NCBI RefSeq assembly: GCF_900188345.1
Contig: NZ_FZOD01000013.1
Coordinates: forward strand, 1-64,000
DNA from: Streptosporangium subroseum
GTDB taxonomy: Bacteria > Actinomycetota > Actinomycetes > Streptosporangiales > Streptosporangiaceae
Direction of reading: 5' to 3'
Length of the DNA: 64,000 nucleotides
Position numbers and translations under genes: made by a program. The notes under the pieces are model-generated. The model searched no databases, was not told the DNA's origin, and saw only the letters and a list, made by a program, of their open reading frames with translations. Shown piece after piece: positions 33,994-42,249 of this stretch (positions are counted from its first letter, which is position 1; every line of letters starts with the position of its first letter).

Positions 33994-34036
33994 GCCCCAA
34001 GGTTAGGCAATGGGACTGACAATTCTTGGGGCATGC
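33990..34036 (-). promoter_or_regulatory. HNH promoter flanked by a 12-bp inverted repeat
   Basis: GCATGCCCCAAG (33990-34001) and CTTGGGGCATGC (34025-34036) are perfect inverted repeats 23 bp apart. The near arm covers the HNH start codon and overlaps a TAACCT -10 element (34005-34000, minus). The far arm lies about 32 bp upstream of the start. The arrangement suggests two operator half-sites bracketing the core promoter. If transcription starts further upstream, the RNA hairpin would instead mask the start codon. Confidence 0.6.
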
Positions 34037-34067
34037 GCAGGCCATATTAAATGGCGAAATGAGGCAT

Positions 34068-34532
34068 TTAATCGAGGCCGAGTTCGCGGCGCAGGCGGGC
34101 CACGTGGCCGGTGGCCTTCACGTTGTAGAGGGCCTTCTCGATTTTGCCGTCGGCGTCGATGACAAAGGTGGAGCGGATGACGCCGACGCTGGTCTTGCCG
34201 TACATCATCTTCTCGCCGTAGGCGTCGTAGGCCTTGTGGACCTCCAGCTCGGGATCCGACAGGAGGGGGAAGGTCAGGGCGTCGCGTTCGACGAACTCGG
34301 CCAGCTTCTTCGGCTTGTCCTTCGACACGCCCAGGACCACGAAGCCGGCCGCGGTCAGGGAGGCGAGGCTGTCGCGGAAGTCGCAGGCCTGCTTGGTGCA
34401 GCCGGGGGTCATCGCGGCGGGATAGAAGTAGAGGATGACCCGCTTGCCACGGTAGGTGTCCAGGGACACGGTGGCGCCGTCGGCGGCGGGAAGCGTGAAG
34501 TCCGGGGCGGCGTCGCCGGGCTCGAGTTTCAT
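34068..34532 (-). CDS. bcp: Thioredoxin-dependent thiol peroxidase (BCP/PrxQ)
   Basis: A 154-residue peroxiredoxin that reduces hydroperoxides using thioredoxin. The peroxidatic Cys45 lies in MTPGCTKQAC and the resolving Cys50 five residues on, the atypical two-Cys PrxQ arrangement. Further blocks are GDAAPDFTLPA, VILYFYP and RSTFVIDADGKI. ATG 34532 follows GGAGGAAA, so the longer frame upstream is not used. It diverges from the DUF3618 gene. Confidence 0.95.
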   Translation of the reverse strand: MKLEPGDAAPDFTLPAADGATVSLDTYRGKRVILYFYPAAMTPGCTKQACDFRDSLASLTAAGFVVLGVSKDKPKKLAEFVERDALTFPLLSDPELEVHKAYDAYGEKMMYGKTSVGVIRSTFVIDADGKIEKALYNVKATGHVARLRRELGLD

Positions 34533-34645
34533 AAGGTTTCCTCCGAGGAATCGTTCCCCGGCCAACTTACCGGGCTGCCTGAAGTGTCGTGAGAGGGTCG
34601 GACCTGACAGACTGATCAATGTCAAGGGGGTATGAGAGGAGAGCC

Positions 34646-34972
34646 ATGGCGGACACCGATCCTGCGGAGCTGGAGCGGCAGATCGAGCGCACGCGCGGGG
34701 AGCTGGCCCAGACGGTGGACGCGATCGTGGACCGGGTGAGCCCGAAGCGGGTCGCGGAGCGGGGCGTGGCGAAGGTCAGGTCGGACGTGGAGCACTTCGT
34801 CGCGCAGGTCGGCGACCTGGTGAACGGGGCGGCGGCGCGGCCGGCCAGGTTCGAGGGCGAGCCCGAGGGCCTGTGGACGGATGAGCAGCCGAACCTGGCA
34901 CCGGTTCTGATCGGTGTGGGGGCGGTGCTGGCGATCGGCGCGGTGATCATGCTTTGGCGGCGCCGACGATAA
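34646..34972 (+). CDS. DUF3618 domain membrane protein
   Basis: A 108-residue protein. The N-terminal PAELERQIERTRGELAQTVDAIVDRVSPKR is the DUF3618 motif, an amphipathic helical segment. One membrane helix closes the protein (VLIGVGAVLAIGAVIML) before a short Arg tail. In actinobacteria such proteins accompany phage-holin-like and envelope stress genes; the role is unknown. ATG 34646 follows GAGGAGA. Divergent from bcp. Confidence 0.88.
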   Translation: MADTDPAELERQIERTRGELAQTVDAIVDRVSPKRVAERGVAKVRSDVEHFVAQVGDLVNGAAARPARFEGEPEGLWTDEQPNLAPVLIGVGAVLAIGAVIMLWRRRR

Positions 34973-35016
34973 GCCGGCGGTAGGCCGGCGGTGGAGCGGC
35001 GCCCGTGGTGAGCGAC

Positions 35017-35091
35017 GTCGACGGTGATCCGGCTTTTCGCGGTGGGCTGTGGGTCGAGGATCCGGGGGCCGGAGGTCGACGGTGATCCGGC
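35017..35091. repeat. 17-bp direct repeat pair
   Basis: GTCGACGGTGATCCGGC occurs at 35017-35033 and 35075-35091, with a similar TTCGCG following each. It lies in the short convergent spacer between the DUF3618 and aldolase-like genes. Confidence 0.6.
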
Positions 35092-35128
35092 CTGTTCGCG
35101 ATGGATCCGCCGGTTGAGGGTTCGAGGG

Positions 35129-36328
35129 TCAGAGGAAGGTACGGCCCTCGCCTCGGTAGGTGGGGACCTCGTCCACGACCTTGTCGCCGTCGATCAGGTG
35201 CAGGCTGGCGAAGCGTTCGCAGAGTTCGCCGGCCTTGGCGTGACGGAACCAGACGCGGTCGCCGATGCGCAGGTCCTCGGCCGCCTGGCCGAGCAGGGGG
35301 GTCTGGACCTCGCCCGCACCCTCGTCGGAGTCGTAGCGCAGTCCGCACGGCAGGTAGGGCTGGGGTAGGCGGTTCTGCCCGGGGGAGCCGGAGGCGGAGT
35401 AGCCTCCGCCGAGGACGGTGACGACGTCGGGTGCGGGGCGGCGGACGACGGGCAGGGCGAACAGGGCGGCGGGGCGGCCGGTGAAGCCGCGGTAGAAGTC
35501 GAACAGGCGGGGGTGGAAGAAACCCGATCCCGCGGCGACCTCGGTGACGGCCTTCTCGCGGACGGTCTTCTCGATGCTGCCGGTGCCGCCGCCGTTGACG
35601 AACTCCAGCTCGGTGATCTGGCGGACGGCCTGGACGATCCGGCCCCTGCGCATGATCAGCTCTCGCCGGGACTGGGCCTGCATCCAGCGGATGGCCTGTG
35701 TGAGGGCGGGGTTGCCCGGCGGGTCGTCGCCGACTCCGGCGATCTGCGCCTCGTAGGCCATGAGGCCCACCAGCCGGAATCCGGGCCGCTTGGCGGTCGC
35801 GGCGGCCAGGTCGGCGGCCTGTTCGGGCTCGCGGATGGGGGAGCGGCGGACGCCCGCCCGGAACCTGCCGCCGAAGGCGACGAAGCTCGCATCGATGTCC
35901 AGGCACACCCGGATCTCGTGGCGGTTGCGACTTTGGACGTCGGCGACCGCGGCCTCGATGAGGTCCAGGTGCTCGATCCGGTCCACCATCACCGTGATCT
36001 CCTGTGCCGCGCCGGCGTCGGAGGCCAGTTCGGCCAGCGCGGCCCGGTCCGCGGTCGGGTAGGCGACGAGCACGTCGCGCACTCCGGTGGAGACCAGCCA
36101 GAGCGCCTCGGGCAGGGTGAAGGCCATGGTCCCCGTGAACCCGTCCATGGTGAGGATTCGCTCAAGCACGGGCCGGGACCTGATGGACTTGCTGGCGACC
36201 CTGATCGGCTTGCCGGCGGCCCGCTGGACCATGCCGGAGGCGTTCGAGCGCAAGGCCGCGAGGTCGAGAACGGCGAAGGGCGGATCCAGGTGCGCGGTGG
36301 CCTGGTCGTAGCGCTGTCGATCGTCCAT
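35129..36328 (-). CDS. PLP-dependent alanine racemase-fold enzyme (amino acid aldolase/deaminase-like)
   Basis: A 399-residue fold type III enzyme. The Schiff-base Lys47 lies in IRVASKSIRSRPVLERIL. An N-terminal TIM-barrel continues to about residue 270 (GLMAYEAQIAGVGDDP, EFVNGGGTGSIEKT), and a beta domain closes the protein (QTPLLGQAAEDLRIGDRVWFRHAKAGELCERF). This matches D-threonine aldolase/D-serine dehydratase relatives common in actinobacteria, not the biosynthetic Alr; the substrate is unknown. ATG 36328 lies 6 nt after TATCCT, so it is probably leaderless. Confidence 0.86.
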   Translation of the reverse strand: MDDRQRYDQATAHLDPPFAVLDLAALRSNASGMVQRAAGKPIRVASKSIRSRPVLERILTMDGFTGTMAFTLPEALWLVSTGVRDVLVAYPTADRAALAELASDAGAAQEITVMVDRIEHLDLIEAAVADVQSRNRHEIRVCLDIDASFVAFGGRFRAGVRRSPIREPEQAADLAAATAKRPGFRLVGLMAYEAQIAGVGDDPPGNPALTQAIRWMQAQSRRELIMRRGRIVQAVRQITELEFVNGGGTGSIEKTVREKAVTEVAAGSGFFHPRLFDFYRGFTGRPAALFALPVVRRPAPDVVTVLGGGYSASGSPGQNRLPQPYLPCGLRYDSDEGAGEVQTPLLGQAAEDLRIGDRVWFRHAKAGELCERFASLHLIDGDKVVDEVPTYRGEGRTFL

Positions 36329-36476
36329 AACGGCAGGATAACCCGACGCGACAGAATATGAGCATCGTTCATGTTAAGGATTCGGCGGTAAATTCTCCTG
36401 CCCGGACGATCCCGAGATCGTGCAAGTGGGCGATTGAACCCCGCCGGGGAACGCGAGGCCGCGTACACATGTCCGG

Positions 36477-37094
36477 GTGACGACTACTCTCCAGGAACCC
36501 CTGGCGGGCGCGGGGGCCAGGGCCGCCGGCGAACACCTGCACACGGTGCGTCGCAGGTCGGTGCGGATGCTGAGGCCGGGGAGGTCTCCGGCGGGCGTGG
36601 TGGTGGCTCTGACAGCGTCCGTCGTGCTGTCCTCCGCGGCCGTGATGACGGTCGGCCTGATGATGGGCTCGCCGGTCGGGCGGGTGCCGTACAGGAGGCT
36701 CGTCAACGGGGCCGGGGCCTGGAGCTGGTCGGATCCCGCCACCGTCGCCGTGGCCTTTCTCCTGATCGTGGTCGGGCTCCTGCTGCTCGGGCTGGCGGCG
36801 GTGCCGGGACGGACCCGGCTGGTGCCGTTGGAGTCCGGGGACCCCCTGACGGTGATGGGCCTGACCAGGTCCGGGCTCCGCCGTACGCTGCGGCAGGCCG
36901 CCGAGTCGGTGAACGAGGTGGGCAGGGCGCGGGTACGGCTCACCTCGCAGGACGTCGAGGTCACCGTGTTCACCGATGCGGACAGGACCGGGCCGTTGCT
37001 GCGCCGGGTGGGCGCGGCGGTGGGCGACCGGCTGGCGGGCCTGGGCGCGATGTGCGGGGGCGAGGTCGTGGTACGGCTGCGCAGGAGGGGCTGA
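36477..37094 (+). CDS. DUF6286-like membrane protein of the Asp23/AmaP group
   Basis: A 205-residue protein with two helices (about residues 39-62 and 88-110). A cytosolic C-terminal domain follows (MGLTRSGLRRTLRQAAESVNEVGRARVRLTSQDVEVTVFT) with alternating strands and helices. It resembles the DUF6286 proteins encoded beside alkaline-shock (Asp23/Gls24) genes in actinomycetes. Its stop overlaps the next start by 1 nt (TGATG). No asp23 gene is present in the window. GTG 36477 is the likely start, without a strong ribosome site. Confidence 0.7.
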   Translation: MTTTLQEPLAGAGARAAGEHLHTVRRRSVRMLRPGRSPAGVVVALTASVVLSSAAVMTVGLMMGSPVGRVPYRRLVNGAGAWSWSDPATVAVAFLLIVVGLLLLGLAAVPGRTRLVPLESGDPLTVMGLTRSGLRRTLRQAAESVNEVGRARVRLTSQDVEVTVFTDADRTGPLLRRVGAAVGDRLAGLGAMCGGEVVVRLRRRG

Positions 37095-37594
37095 TGAAGG
37101 CATACCTGGGCAACCGGATCGGCCTGGCCGTCACCGGGGCGGTGCTGACCGGAGCCGGGCTCTACGGTTTCCTGCGGGGATGGGGCAGGATTCCCAGCCT
37201 GCCGAGTGGGGAGCGGATCCTGCGCCGGGAGTTCCCCGGCAGGCTGGCCGAGCATCCGTGGGCGGGGTGGCTGGTCGCGCTGACGCTGGTCGTGCTGGCG
37301 CTGCTCGCGATCCGGTGGCTTCTACACGCCGTCGGCTGGAGGCGCTGGGGGAGGCGCACCAAGGCCGGGACCGCGATGCTCGTCGGCGCCCTTGAAGAAA
37401 TCGAAGGGCTCAGCCGTGCTCGCGTGAGGTTCGTAAGGGACGAGCGGGTTCGGATCAGGGTGAGCTGTGCGCCTACGGCCGACGTCGGCAAACTCGTGAC
37501 GCGGCTCAACAAGGGCGCCGTCGGCAAGGTTCGCGGGGTGCTCGGGGATCCTGAACTGGGGGCGGTCGTCCGCCTGCACGTCCGCCGCCGCTGA
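37094..37594 (+). CDS. amaP: AmaP-like alkaline shock membrane anchor protein
   Basis: A 166-residue protein. Two helices lie at about 8-28 and 55-80, with the loop RIPSLPSGERILRREFPGRLAEHPWAGW between them. A small cytosolic domain ends the protein (GALEEIEGLSRARVRFVRDERVRIRVSCAPTADV). This is the layout of AmaP, which anchors Asp23 to the membrane in Firmicutes; the actinobacterial version is less studied. Its last 273 bp are overlapped on the opposite strand by the tail of the GT39-like gene. Confidence 0.75.
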   Translation: MKAYLGNRIGLAVTGAVLTGAGLYGFLRGWGRIPSLPSGERILRREFPGRLAEHPWAGWLVALTLVVLALLAIRWLLHAVGWRRWGRRTKAGTAMLVGALEEIEGLSRARVRFVRDERVRIRVSCAPTADVGKLVTRLNKGAVGKVRGVLGDPELGAVVRLHVRRR

Positions 37595-39382
37595 CCGCTC
37601 GCGCAGGAACCTTTCGCGCCGGGGCTCATCCTTCCAGAACCCTTCGTGCGGGGACTCCTCACGCGCGGACTCCTCGTGCCAGAACACCGAGCGAGGAGAA
37701 CTTTCGCGCTGCAGTCCCTCACGCTGGAGCCCCTCGCGCTGCAGTCCTTCGCGTTGGAATCCCTCACGCAGGAGCCCCTCGCGTTGGAATTCCTCACGCG
37801 CGAGCCCTTCGCGCAGGAGTGCCTCGCGCAGGGCCCCTTCGCGCTGGAGTCCTTCGGGGTGGAACCCTTCGATCGGGGATTCCTCGTGCCGGATCTCTTC
37901 GGGCTGGGACTCCTCGATCGGGGATTCCTCGTGCCGGGACCTGCCGTGCCGGGGCCGTCGGCTCCCTGCTTCCTCATGCTCGGGGCTCTCCTGCCGGGCG
38001 CCGAAGGCCAGACCGGCGGCCAGGCAGAGCAGCGGGAGGGCGGGCACGACGTAGCGGTGGTCGAAGGCCGCGATGAAGGGCGGCAGGACCAGCAGCATGG
38101 TCCCCGCGGCCCACGGCAGCAGTACGGCGCCGCCGAGCCGCCGCAGGCGCATCAGGACGCCGACGAGGCCCACCAGCAGGATCACCGCCAGGAATGGGCC
38201 ACGCACGAAGCCGTTCTGCTGGTAGGCGCGCAGCCAGCCGGCGTACGGCTCGACCAGGGAGGGCGCGCCGGAGACGCCCTGGTAGGCCGTCGTCAGCTCC
38301 TCGGCGGTCTTTCCCTGCGAGGCGACCCCCTTGGGGAAGGGCTTTGCGTCGTCGGGGAAGACGTACGCGCTCTGCGGGCCGGGGACGGGGTAGACGCGGC
38401 GGTCCCAGTCGAAGATGTGGGCCACGTCGGTCAGGCCGGCCCGGAGGAAGTCCAGGGGCTGGGCCAGGATGGCCTGGGTGGCGAAGGCGCCGGCGAGCTT
38501 GTCGCGTTCGGCCCAGGTGCCCTTGATCTTGTTCAGTGGGGAGTCGCCGTCCCAGATGTAGACCGGCGGCGCCGCTCGTTCGCTCACCGGCTCCGTGGGG
38601 CAGAGCGCGGCCTCCGGCCCGGCGGGCTTGATCTTCTCGCAGTCGGCGAAGGTGACGGTGCGCGCCCACAGGAAGGCGTTGCCCCGGGTCAGCCCGTAGC
38701 TCCCGTACTCGGATCCGAACCAGACGGCATAGGAGCCCAGGCCGATCACGGCGGCCAGCGTGGCGGCGGTGATCGCCTTCCACCCGGCCCGGCGGATCAG
38801 CATGCAGACCAGTGCCACGGCGATCAGCGGCAGTCCGATCGTCCGGGTGACGGTCGCCGCGGCCAGCAGGATCCCGGCGAGCAGCGCGATCCACACCGGT
38901 GGGCGCCGCCACCACAGCAGCAGCGTGACCGCGAGCACCGCCAGGAACTGGAAGAGCAGGTCCGCCATGACGAGGTGTTCGAGCTGGACCTGGTGGACGT
39001 CCAGCAGCACGGGCAGCGCGGCGAGCGTCGCGCCCCATCCGGGCAGTCCGCCCAGACGGCGCAGCAGCAGGTAGACGCAGACGGCCACGGCCAGCCCGAG
39101 CAGGTGCTGGACCACGACCACGGCCTGGACGCTGGAGAGCGGTCGCAGCATCCACAGGAACAGCGAGTAGCCCGACGGGCGCGACTCCATGGGCCGGGGG
39201 TCGAGCCCTCCGCCGAGGTAGACGAAGGAGTCTGCCCAGAACCACAGGGCCGGCCGGTAACCCAGCACGGCCAGGGCCCGGAGCCCGCCGCCGGCCAGCA
39301 GAGCGGCCAGGAAGAGCCAGTGTGCGCCGAGGAAGCGGAGCAAGCGCGGAGCGCGACTCGCCGGGGGCGTTCCCGTTGACAC
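37322..39382 (-). CDS. GT39-like multi-pass membrane protein with repetitive C-terminal tail
   Basis: A 686-residue protein. Residues 20-460 hold about eleven helices and an early external loop with WADSFVYLGGG and RPSGYSLFLWMLRPL. This fits the dolichyl-phosphate-mannose-protein mannosyltransferase/ArnT-like GT-C fold. From about residue 465 to the end the protein is charged and repetitive: HEESPIEE blocks, then about ten REGLQ pentapeptides, then a mixed tail. The last 91 codons are antisense to amaP, so the original stop may have been lost. GTG 39382 is chosen because AGGAGG lies 5 nt upstream. Confidence 0.8.
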   Translation of the reverse strand: MSTGTPPASRAPRLLRFLGAHWLFLAALLAGGGLRALAVLGYRPALWFWADSFVYLGGGLDPRPMESRPSGYSLFLWMLRPLSSVQAVVVVQHLLGLAVAVCVYLLLRRLGGLPGWGATLAALPVLLDVHQVQLEHLVMADLLFQFLAVLAVTLLLWWRRPPVWIALLAGILLAAATVTRTIGLPLIAVALVCMLIRRAGWKAITAATLAAVIGLGSYAVWFGSEYGSYGLTRGNAFLWARTVTFADCEKIKPAGPEAALCPTEPVSERAAPPVYIWDGDSPLNKIKGTWAERDKLAGAFATQAILAQPLDFLRAGLTDVAHIFDWDRRVYPVPGPQSAYVFPDDAKPFPKGVASQGKTAEELTTAYQGVSGAPSLVEPYAGWLRAYQQNGFVRGPFLAVILLVGLVGVLMRLRRLGGAVLLPWAAGTMLLVLPPFIAAFDHRYVVPALPLLCLAAGLAFGARQESPEHEEAGSRRPRHGRSRHEESPIEESQPEEIRHEESPIEGFHPEGLQREGALREALLREGLAREEFQREGLLREGFQREGLQREGLQREGLQRESSPRSVFWHEESAREESPHEGFWKDEPRRERFLRERSAAADVQADDRPQFRIPEHPANLADGALVEPRHEFADVGRRRTAHPDPNPLVPYEPHASTAEPFDFFKGADEHRGPGLGAPPPAPPADGV
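37697..37858 (-). repeat. 15-bp tandem repeats encoding REGLQ pentapeptides
   Basis: About eleven tandem copies of a 15-bp unit encode Arg-Glu-Gly-Leu-Gln variants (REGAL, REALL, REGLA, REEFQ, REGLL, REGFQ, REGLQ three times, RESS). All copies stay in frame. They lie in the cytosolic tail of the GT39-like protein. Confidence 0.85.
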
Positions 39383-39517
39383 CAGAACCTCCTGAGTCTC
39401 TCCGACAAGGCCACCCAGCATAGGTGCGAGATCAGATGGCCTTGTACGAGATAGCGAAGGTTGCGGTGATTGGTCTGTTTGTCGAACGGGTGGGCCGGTG
39501 AGGGGTGGAGGGGTCGA

Positions 39518-40894
39518 TCAGCACTCGATGACGTTCACGGCGAGGCCGCCGCGACTGGTCTCCTTGTACTTGTCGAGCATGTCGCGACCGGTGTCGCGCA
39601 TCGTTTTGATCGCCTTGTCCAGGGACACAAAGTGCCGGCCGTCGCCGCGCAGCGCGATCCTGGCCGCGGCGATGGCCTTGATGGAGGCCACCGCGTTGCG
39701 CTCGATGCACGGGATCTGGACCAGGCCGCCGATCGGGTCGCAGGTGAGGCCCAGGTTGTGCTCGATGCCGATCTCCGCGGCGTTCTCCACCTGCTCGGGG
39801 GTGCCGCCCAGCACCTCGGTGAGCCCGGCGGCGGCCATCGAGCAGGCCGAGCCGACCTCGCCCTGGCAGCCGACCTCGGCGCCGGAGATGGAGGCGTTCT
39901 CCTTGAACAGCACGCCGATCGCTCCGGCGGTCAGCAGGAAGCGGACCACGCCCTCGTCGTCGGACTTCCGCGTGAAGCGGTCGTAGTAGGTGAGCACCGC
40001 GGGGATGATGCCCGCTGCGCCGTTGGTGGGGGCGGTGACGATCCGGCCGCCGGCGGCGTTCTCCTCGTTGACGGCGAGGGCGAACAGCGAGACCCAGTCC
40101 ATCGTCTGCAGCGAGTCCTTGTCCGGGGACTCGCTCTGCAGCTGCCGGTGGAGCTGGTGGGCGCGGCGGCGGACCTTCAGGCCGCCGGGCAGCACGCCCT
40201 CCTTGGCGATGCCCCGCCGTACGGACTCCGACATGACCTGCCAGAGGCGGAGGAGCTGGGCGCGGATCTCGGCCTCGGTGCGGCCGAAGGCCTTCTCGTT
40301 CTCCAGCATCAGCCCGGAGATCGACAGGCCCGTCTCGCGGCAGTGGGCGAGCAGCTCGACGGCCGACAGGAAGGGGTACGGCACCACGGTGTCGTCCTGC
40401 TTGATCCGGTCGGCGCCCGTGGCGTTCTCGTCCACGACAAAACCGCCGCCCACCGAGTAGTAGACCTTCTCGCGGTGGACCTCTCCGGTCTCGGAGAAGG
40501 CGGTGAAGCGCATGCCGTTGGGGTGGCCGGGAAGGGAGATCTTGCGTTCGAAGACCAGATCCTCGCCGATGACAAAGGGGATCTCGTGGGAGCCGTACAG
40601 GGAGATCCTGCCGGACGTTCGCATGGCGGCCAGCCGTTCGTCCACGGTGTCGACGTCGACGAGCTCGGGCTTCTCGCCCGTCAGGCCGAGCAGGACGGCT
40701 TTGTCGCTGCCGTGGCCCTTGCCGGTCAACCCGAGCGAGCCGTACAGGATGACCTCGACCCTGGCGGTTTTCTCCAGGAGCCCGTCCTGGCTGAGCCCCC
40801 GGGCGAACTTGTGGGCGGCGGCCATCGGGCCGCCGGTGTGCGAGCTGGACGGGCCGATTCCGATCTTGAAAAGATCAAAGACACTGATCGTCAT
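39518..40894 (-). CDS. sdaA: L-serine ammonia-lyase (iron-sulfur, single chain)
   Basis: Deaminates L-serine to pyruvate and ammonia. The 458-residue chain joins the beta domain (VFDLFKIGIGPSSSHTGGP) and alpha domain (TAPTNGAAGIIPAVL). The [4Fe-4S]-ligating cysteines appear in GCQGEVGSACSMAAAG and in CDPIGGLVQIPC. A strong GGAGG lies before ATG 40894. In related genomes sdaA often follows gcvT-gcvH, draining serine made from glycine. Here an IscB gene separates it, and the IscB stop overlaps its start (ATGA). Confidence 0.96.
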   Translation of the reverse strand: MTISVFDLFKIGIGPSSSHTGGPMAAAHKFARGLSQDGLLEKTARVEVILYGSLGLTGKGHGSDKAVLLGLTGEKPELVDVDTVDERLAAMRTSGRISLYGSHEIPFVIGEDLVFERKISLPGHPNGMRFTAFSETGEVHREKVYYSVGGGFVVDENATGADRIKQDDTVVPYPFLSAVELLAHCRETGLSISGLMLENEKAFGRTEAEIRAQLLRLWQVMSESVRRGIAKEGVLPGGLKVRRRAHQLHRQLQSESPDKDSLQTMDWVSLFALAVNEENAAGGRIVTAPTNGAAGIIPAVLTYYDRFTRKSDDEGVVRFLLTAGAIGVLFKENASISGAEVGCQGEVGSACSMAAAGLTEVLGGTPEQVENAAEIGIEHNLGLTCDPIGGLVQIPCIERNAVASIKAIAAARIALRGDGRHFVSLDKAIKTMRDTGRDMLDKYKETSRGGLAVNVIEC

Positions 40895-42249
40895 CGATTA
40901 CCTCCAGCGTGGAAACCCGATCCTTCAGGACCGGGAGAAAACACGGAACGGTCCCGCGCCTCTGGGTGGGTGGTGTAGCCGTAGCCGTCGGCTCGCTGAA
41001 GCAGTCGAACATGGCGGTGGTGAATGCCTTGAACGGTGCCGTGCCGGGTGGTGATGTTGAAACGGCCGGTGGAGCGGACCGCGACCCGGCCGGTGTGAAC
41101 CCCGGCTTTCTTACCGGTCGGTACGTTCGCGCCGACCAGGTCGCCGGTGGTGAACCCCTTGACCTGCTTGATCCGGGGCAGCCGCAACCGGGGGAATCCG
41201 TAGGCGTCGGTGCGGGTGCGGCAGTAGGTGCCGCGCCCGGTCGCCTTCACCACCAAAACGATGGACGGCCAGGCGGTCACCGTCTCCAGGTCGCCGACGT
41301 GCAGCGCATCGAGGGTGTGTGACTTCGGCGCGCCGGTGCGCGATCGGTTCCACTTCGTCCGACCGCCCGAGGCCGTGGCCACCGCCAAGCCGGTCGCTTC
41401 CAACGCCCGCCACAACGCCCACCGGGTCGCGTTGACCGCGGCAGCGTCTCCTAACGGGGCCTTCGCCTGCTTGAGGATCTTCGTCAGGAGCGCGGGCCTG
41501 GTCGTCAGGAACTCCTGGATCGGGGTGGCGTTCTTGGTCTGGTTGCACGGGATGCAGGCCAGGGCGAGGTTGCTGATCCGGTCGGAGCCGCCTCGGGAGC
41601 GCGCGTGCAGGTGGTCGAGGTTCAGCGGCACGTTCTGGGCGCCGCAGTAGGCGCAGGCACGCCCCCACTTTTCCAGCAGGTACTCCCGGACCTCGTATCC
41701 GGCGAGGGTGCCCTGCTGGTAGTCGACCCCTTCGAGCGGCTTGCCCGCCGACAAGGCGTGGGTGTCGAAGGCGACCTTCTCCACGTGCATGGCGGTGACC
41801 GGGGCCCAGCTTCTCAGCCGTCCCACCCAGGACATGGTGGTGTCGACGCGGTGTTGCAGGGACGGCGCGAGCCAACCCTTCGGCTTGGTCCGGTTTTTGA
41901 ACCGGGGCGCGCGATAGCGCAGGTTCTTACTGCGGCGTCGCCGCCGGTACTGCGAGCGCGCGGTGAGCTTGTCGCGGATCTGCCCGCCCCGATGGTCGAG
42001 TTGCAGTGCGTACCCGCCGCTGCGGTCTCCGCCGTGTTCGGTGAATACGGCGATACCGGTGTGTTTGCTGCCGGGGTCGATGCTGACCTGCACGCCCTGG
42101 ATGGTGGAGTCGGCGGCGGTGCGGTCTTTGAGCCTGATGACGAACGGGGTGTGCCGGGCCACCACCGCCCGACCCGCCGCCAGCAGACGGCGAGCACGGG
42201 CCGGATGGCACGGATCCAGCGGCTGGTCGTGTTTGTCCAGAACGAACAC
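40891..42249 (-). CDS. iscB: RNA-guided endonuclease IscB
   Basis: A 452-residue OMEGA nuclease, ancestor-type relative of Cas9. Domains in order: PLMP-like N terminus (residues 9-13 read QPLDP); RuvC-I with Asp58 (SIDPGSKHTG); Arg-rich bridge helix (101-120); RuvC-II with Glu157 (MHVEKV); HNH with CAYC (199-202), catalytic His213 in NLDHLHARS and CIPC (232-235); RuvC-III with His311/Asp314 (SHTLDALHVGD); and a C-terminal TAM-recognition region ending LLQRADGYGY. All catalytic residues are intact. GTG 42249 matches the family start. The last 20 or so residues read past the element end into the sdaA leader. Confidence 0.95.
   Translation of the reverse strand: MFVLDKHDQPLDPCHPARARRLLAAGRAVVARHTPFVIRLKDRTAADSTIQGVQVSIDPGSKHTGIAVFTEHGGDRSGGYALQLDHRGGQIRDKLTARSQYRRRRRSKNLRYRAPRFKNRTKPKGWLAPSLQHRVDTTMSWVGRLRSWAPVTAMHVEKVAFDTHALSAGKPLEGVDYQQGTLAGYEVREYLLEKWGRACAYCGAQNVPLNLDHLHARSRGGSDRISNLALACIPCNQTKNATPIQEFLTTRPALLTKILKQAKAPLGDAAAVNATRWALWRALEATGLAVATASGGRTKWNRSRTGAPKSHTLDALHVGDLETVTAWPSIVLVVKATGRGTYCRTRTDAYGFPRLRLPRIKQVKGFTTGDLVGANVPTGKKAGVHTGRVAVRSTGRFNITTRHGTVQGIHHRHVRLLQRADGYGYTTHPEARDRSVFSPGPEGSGFHAGGNR

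Noticed and set aside
33990..34036. RNA hairpin masking the HNH start codon as the main model
   Set aside because: A TANNNT -10 lies 6 nt before the ATG, so the mRNA would begin at the start codon and lack the far arm; kept only as an alternative.
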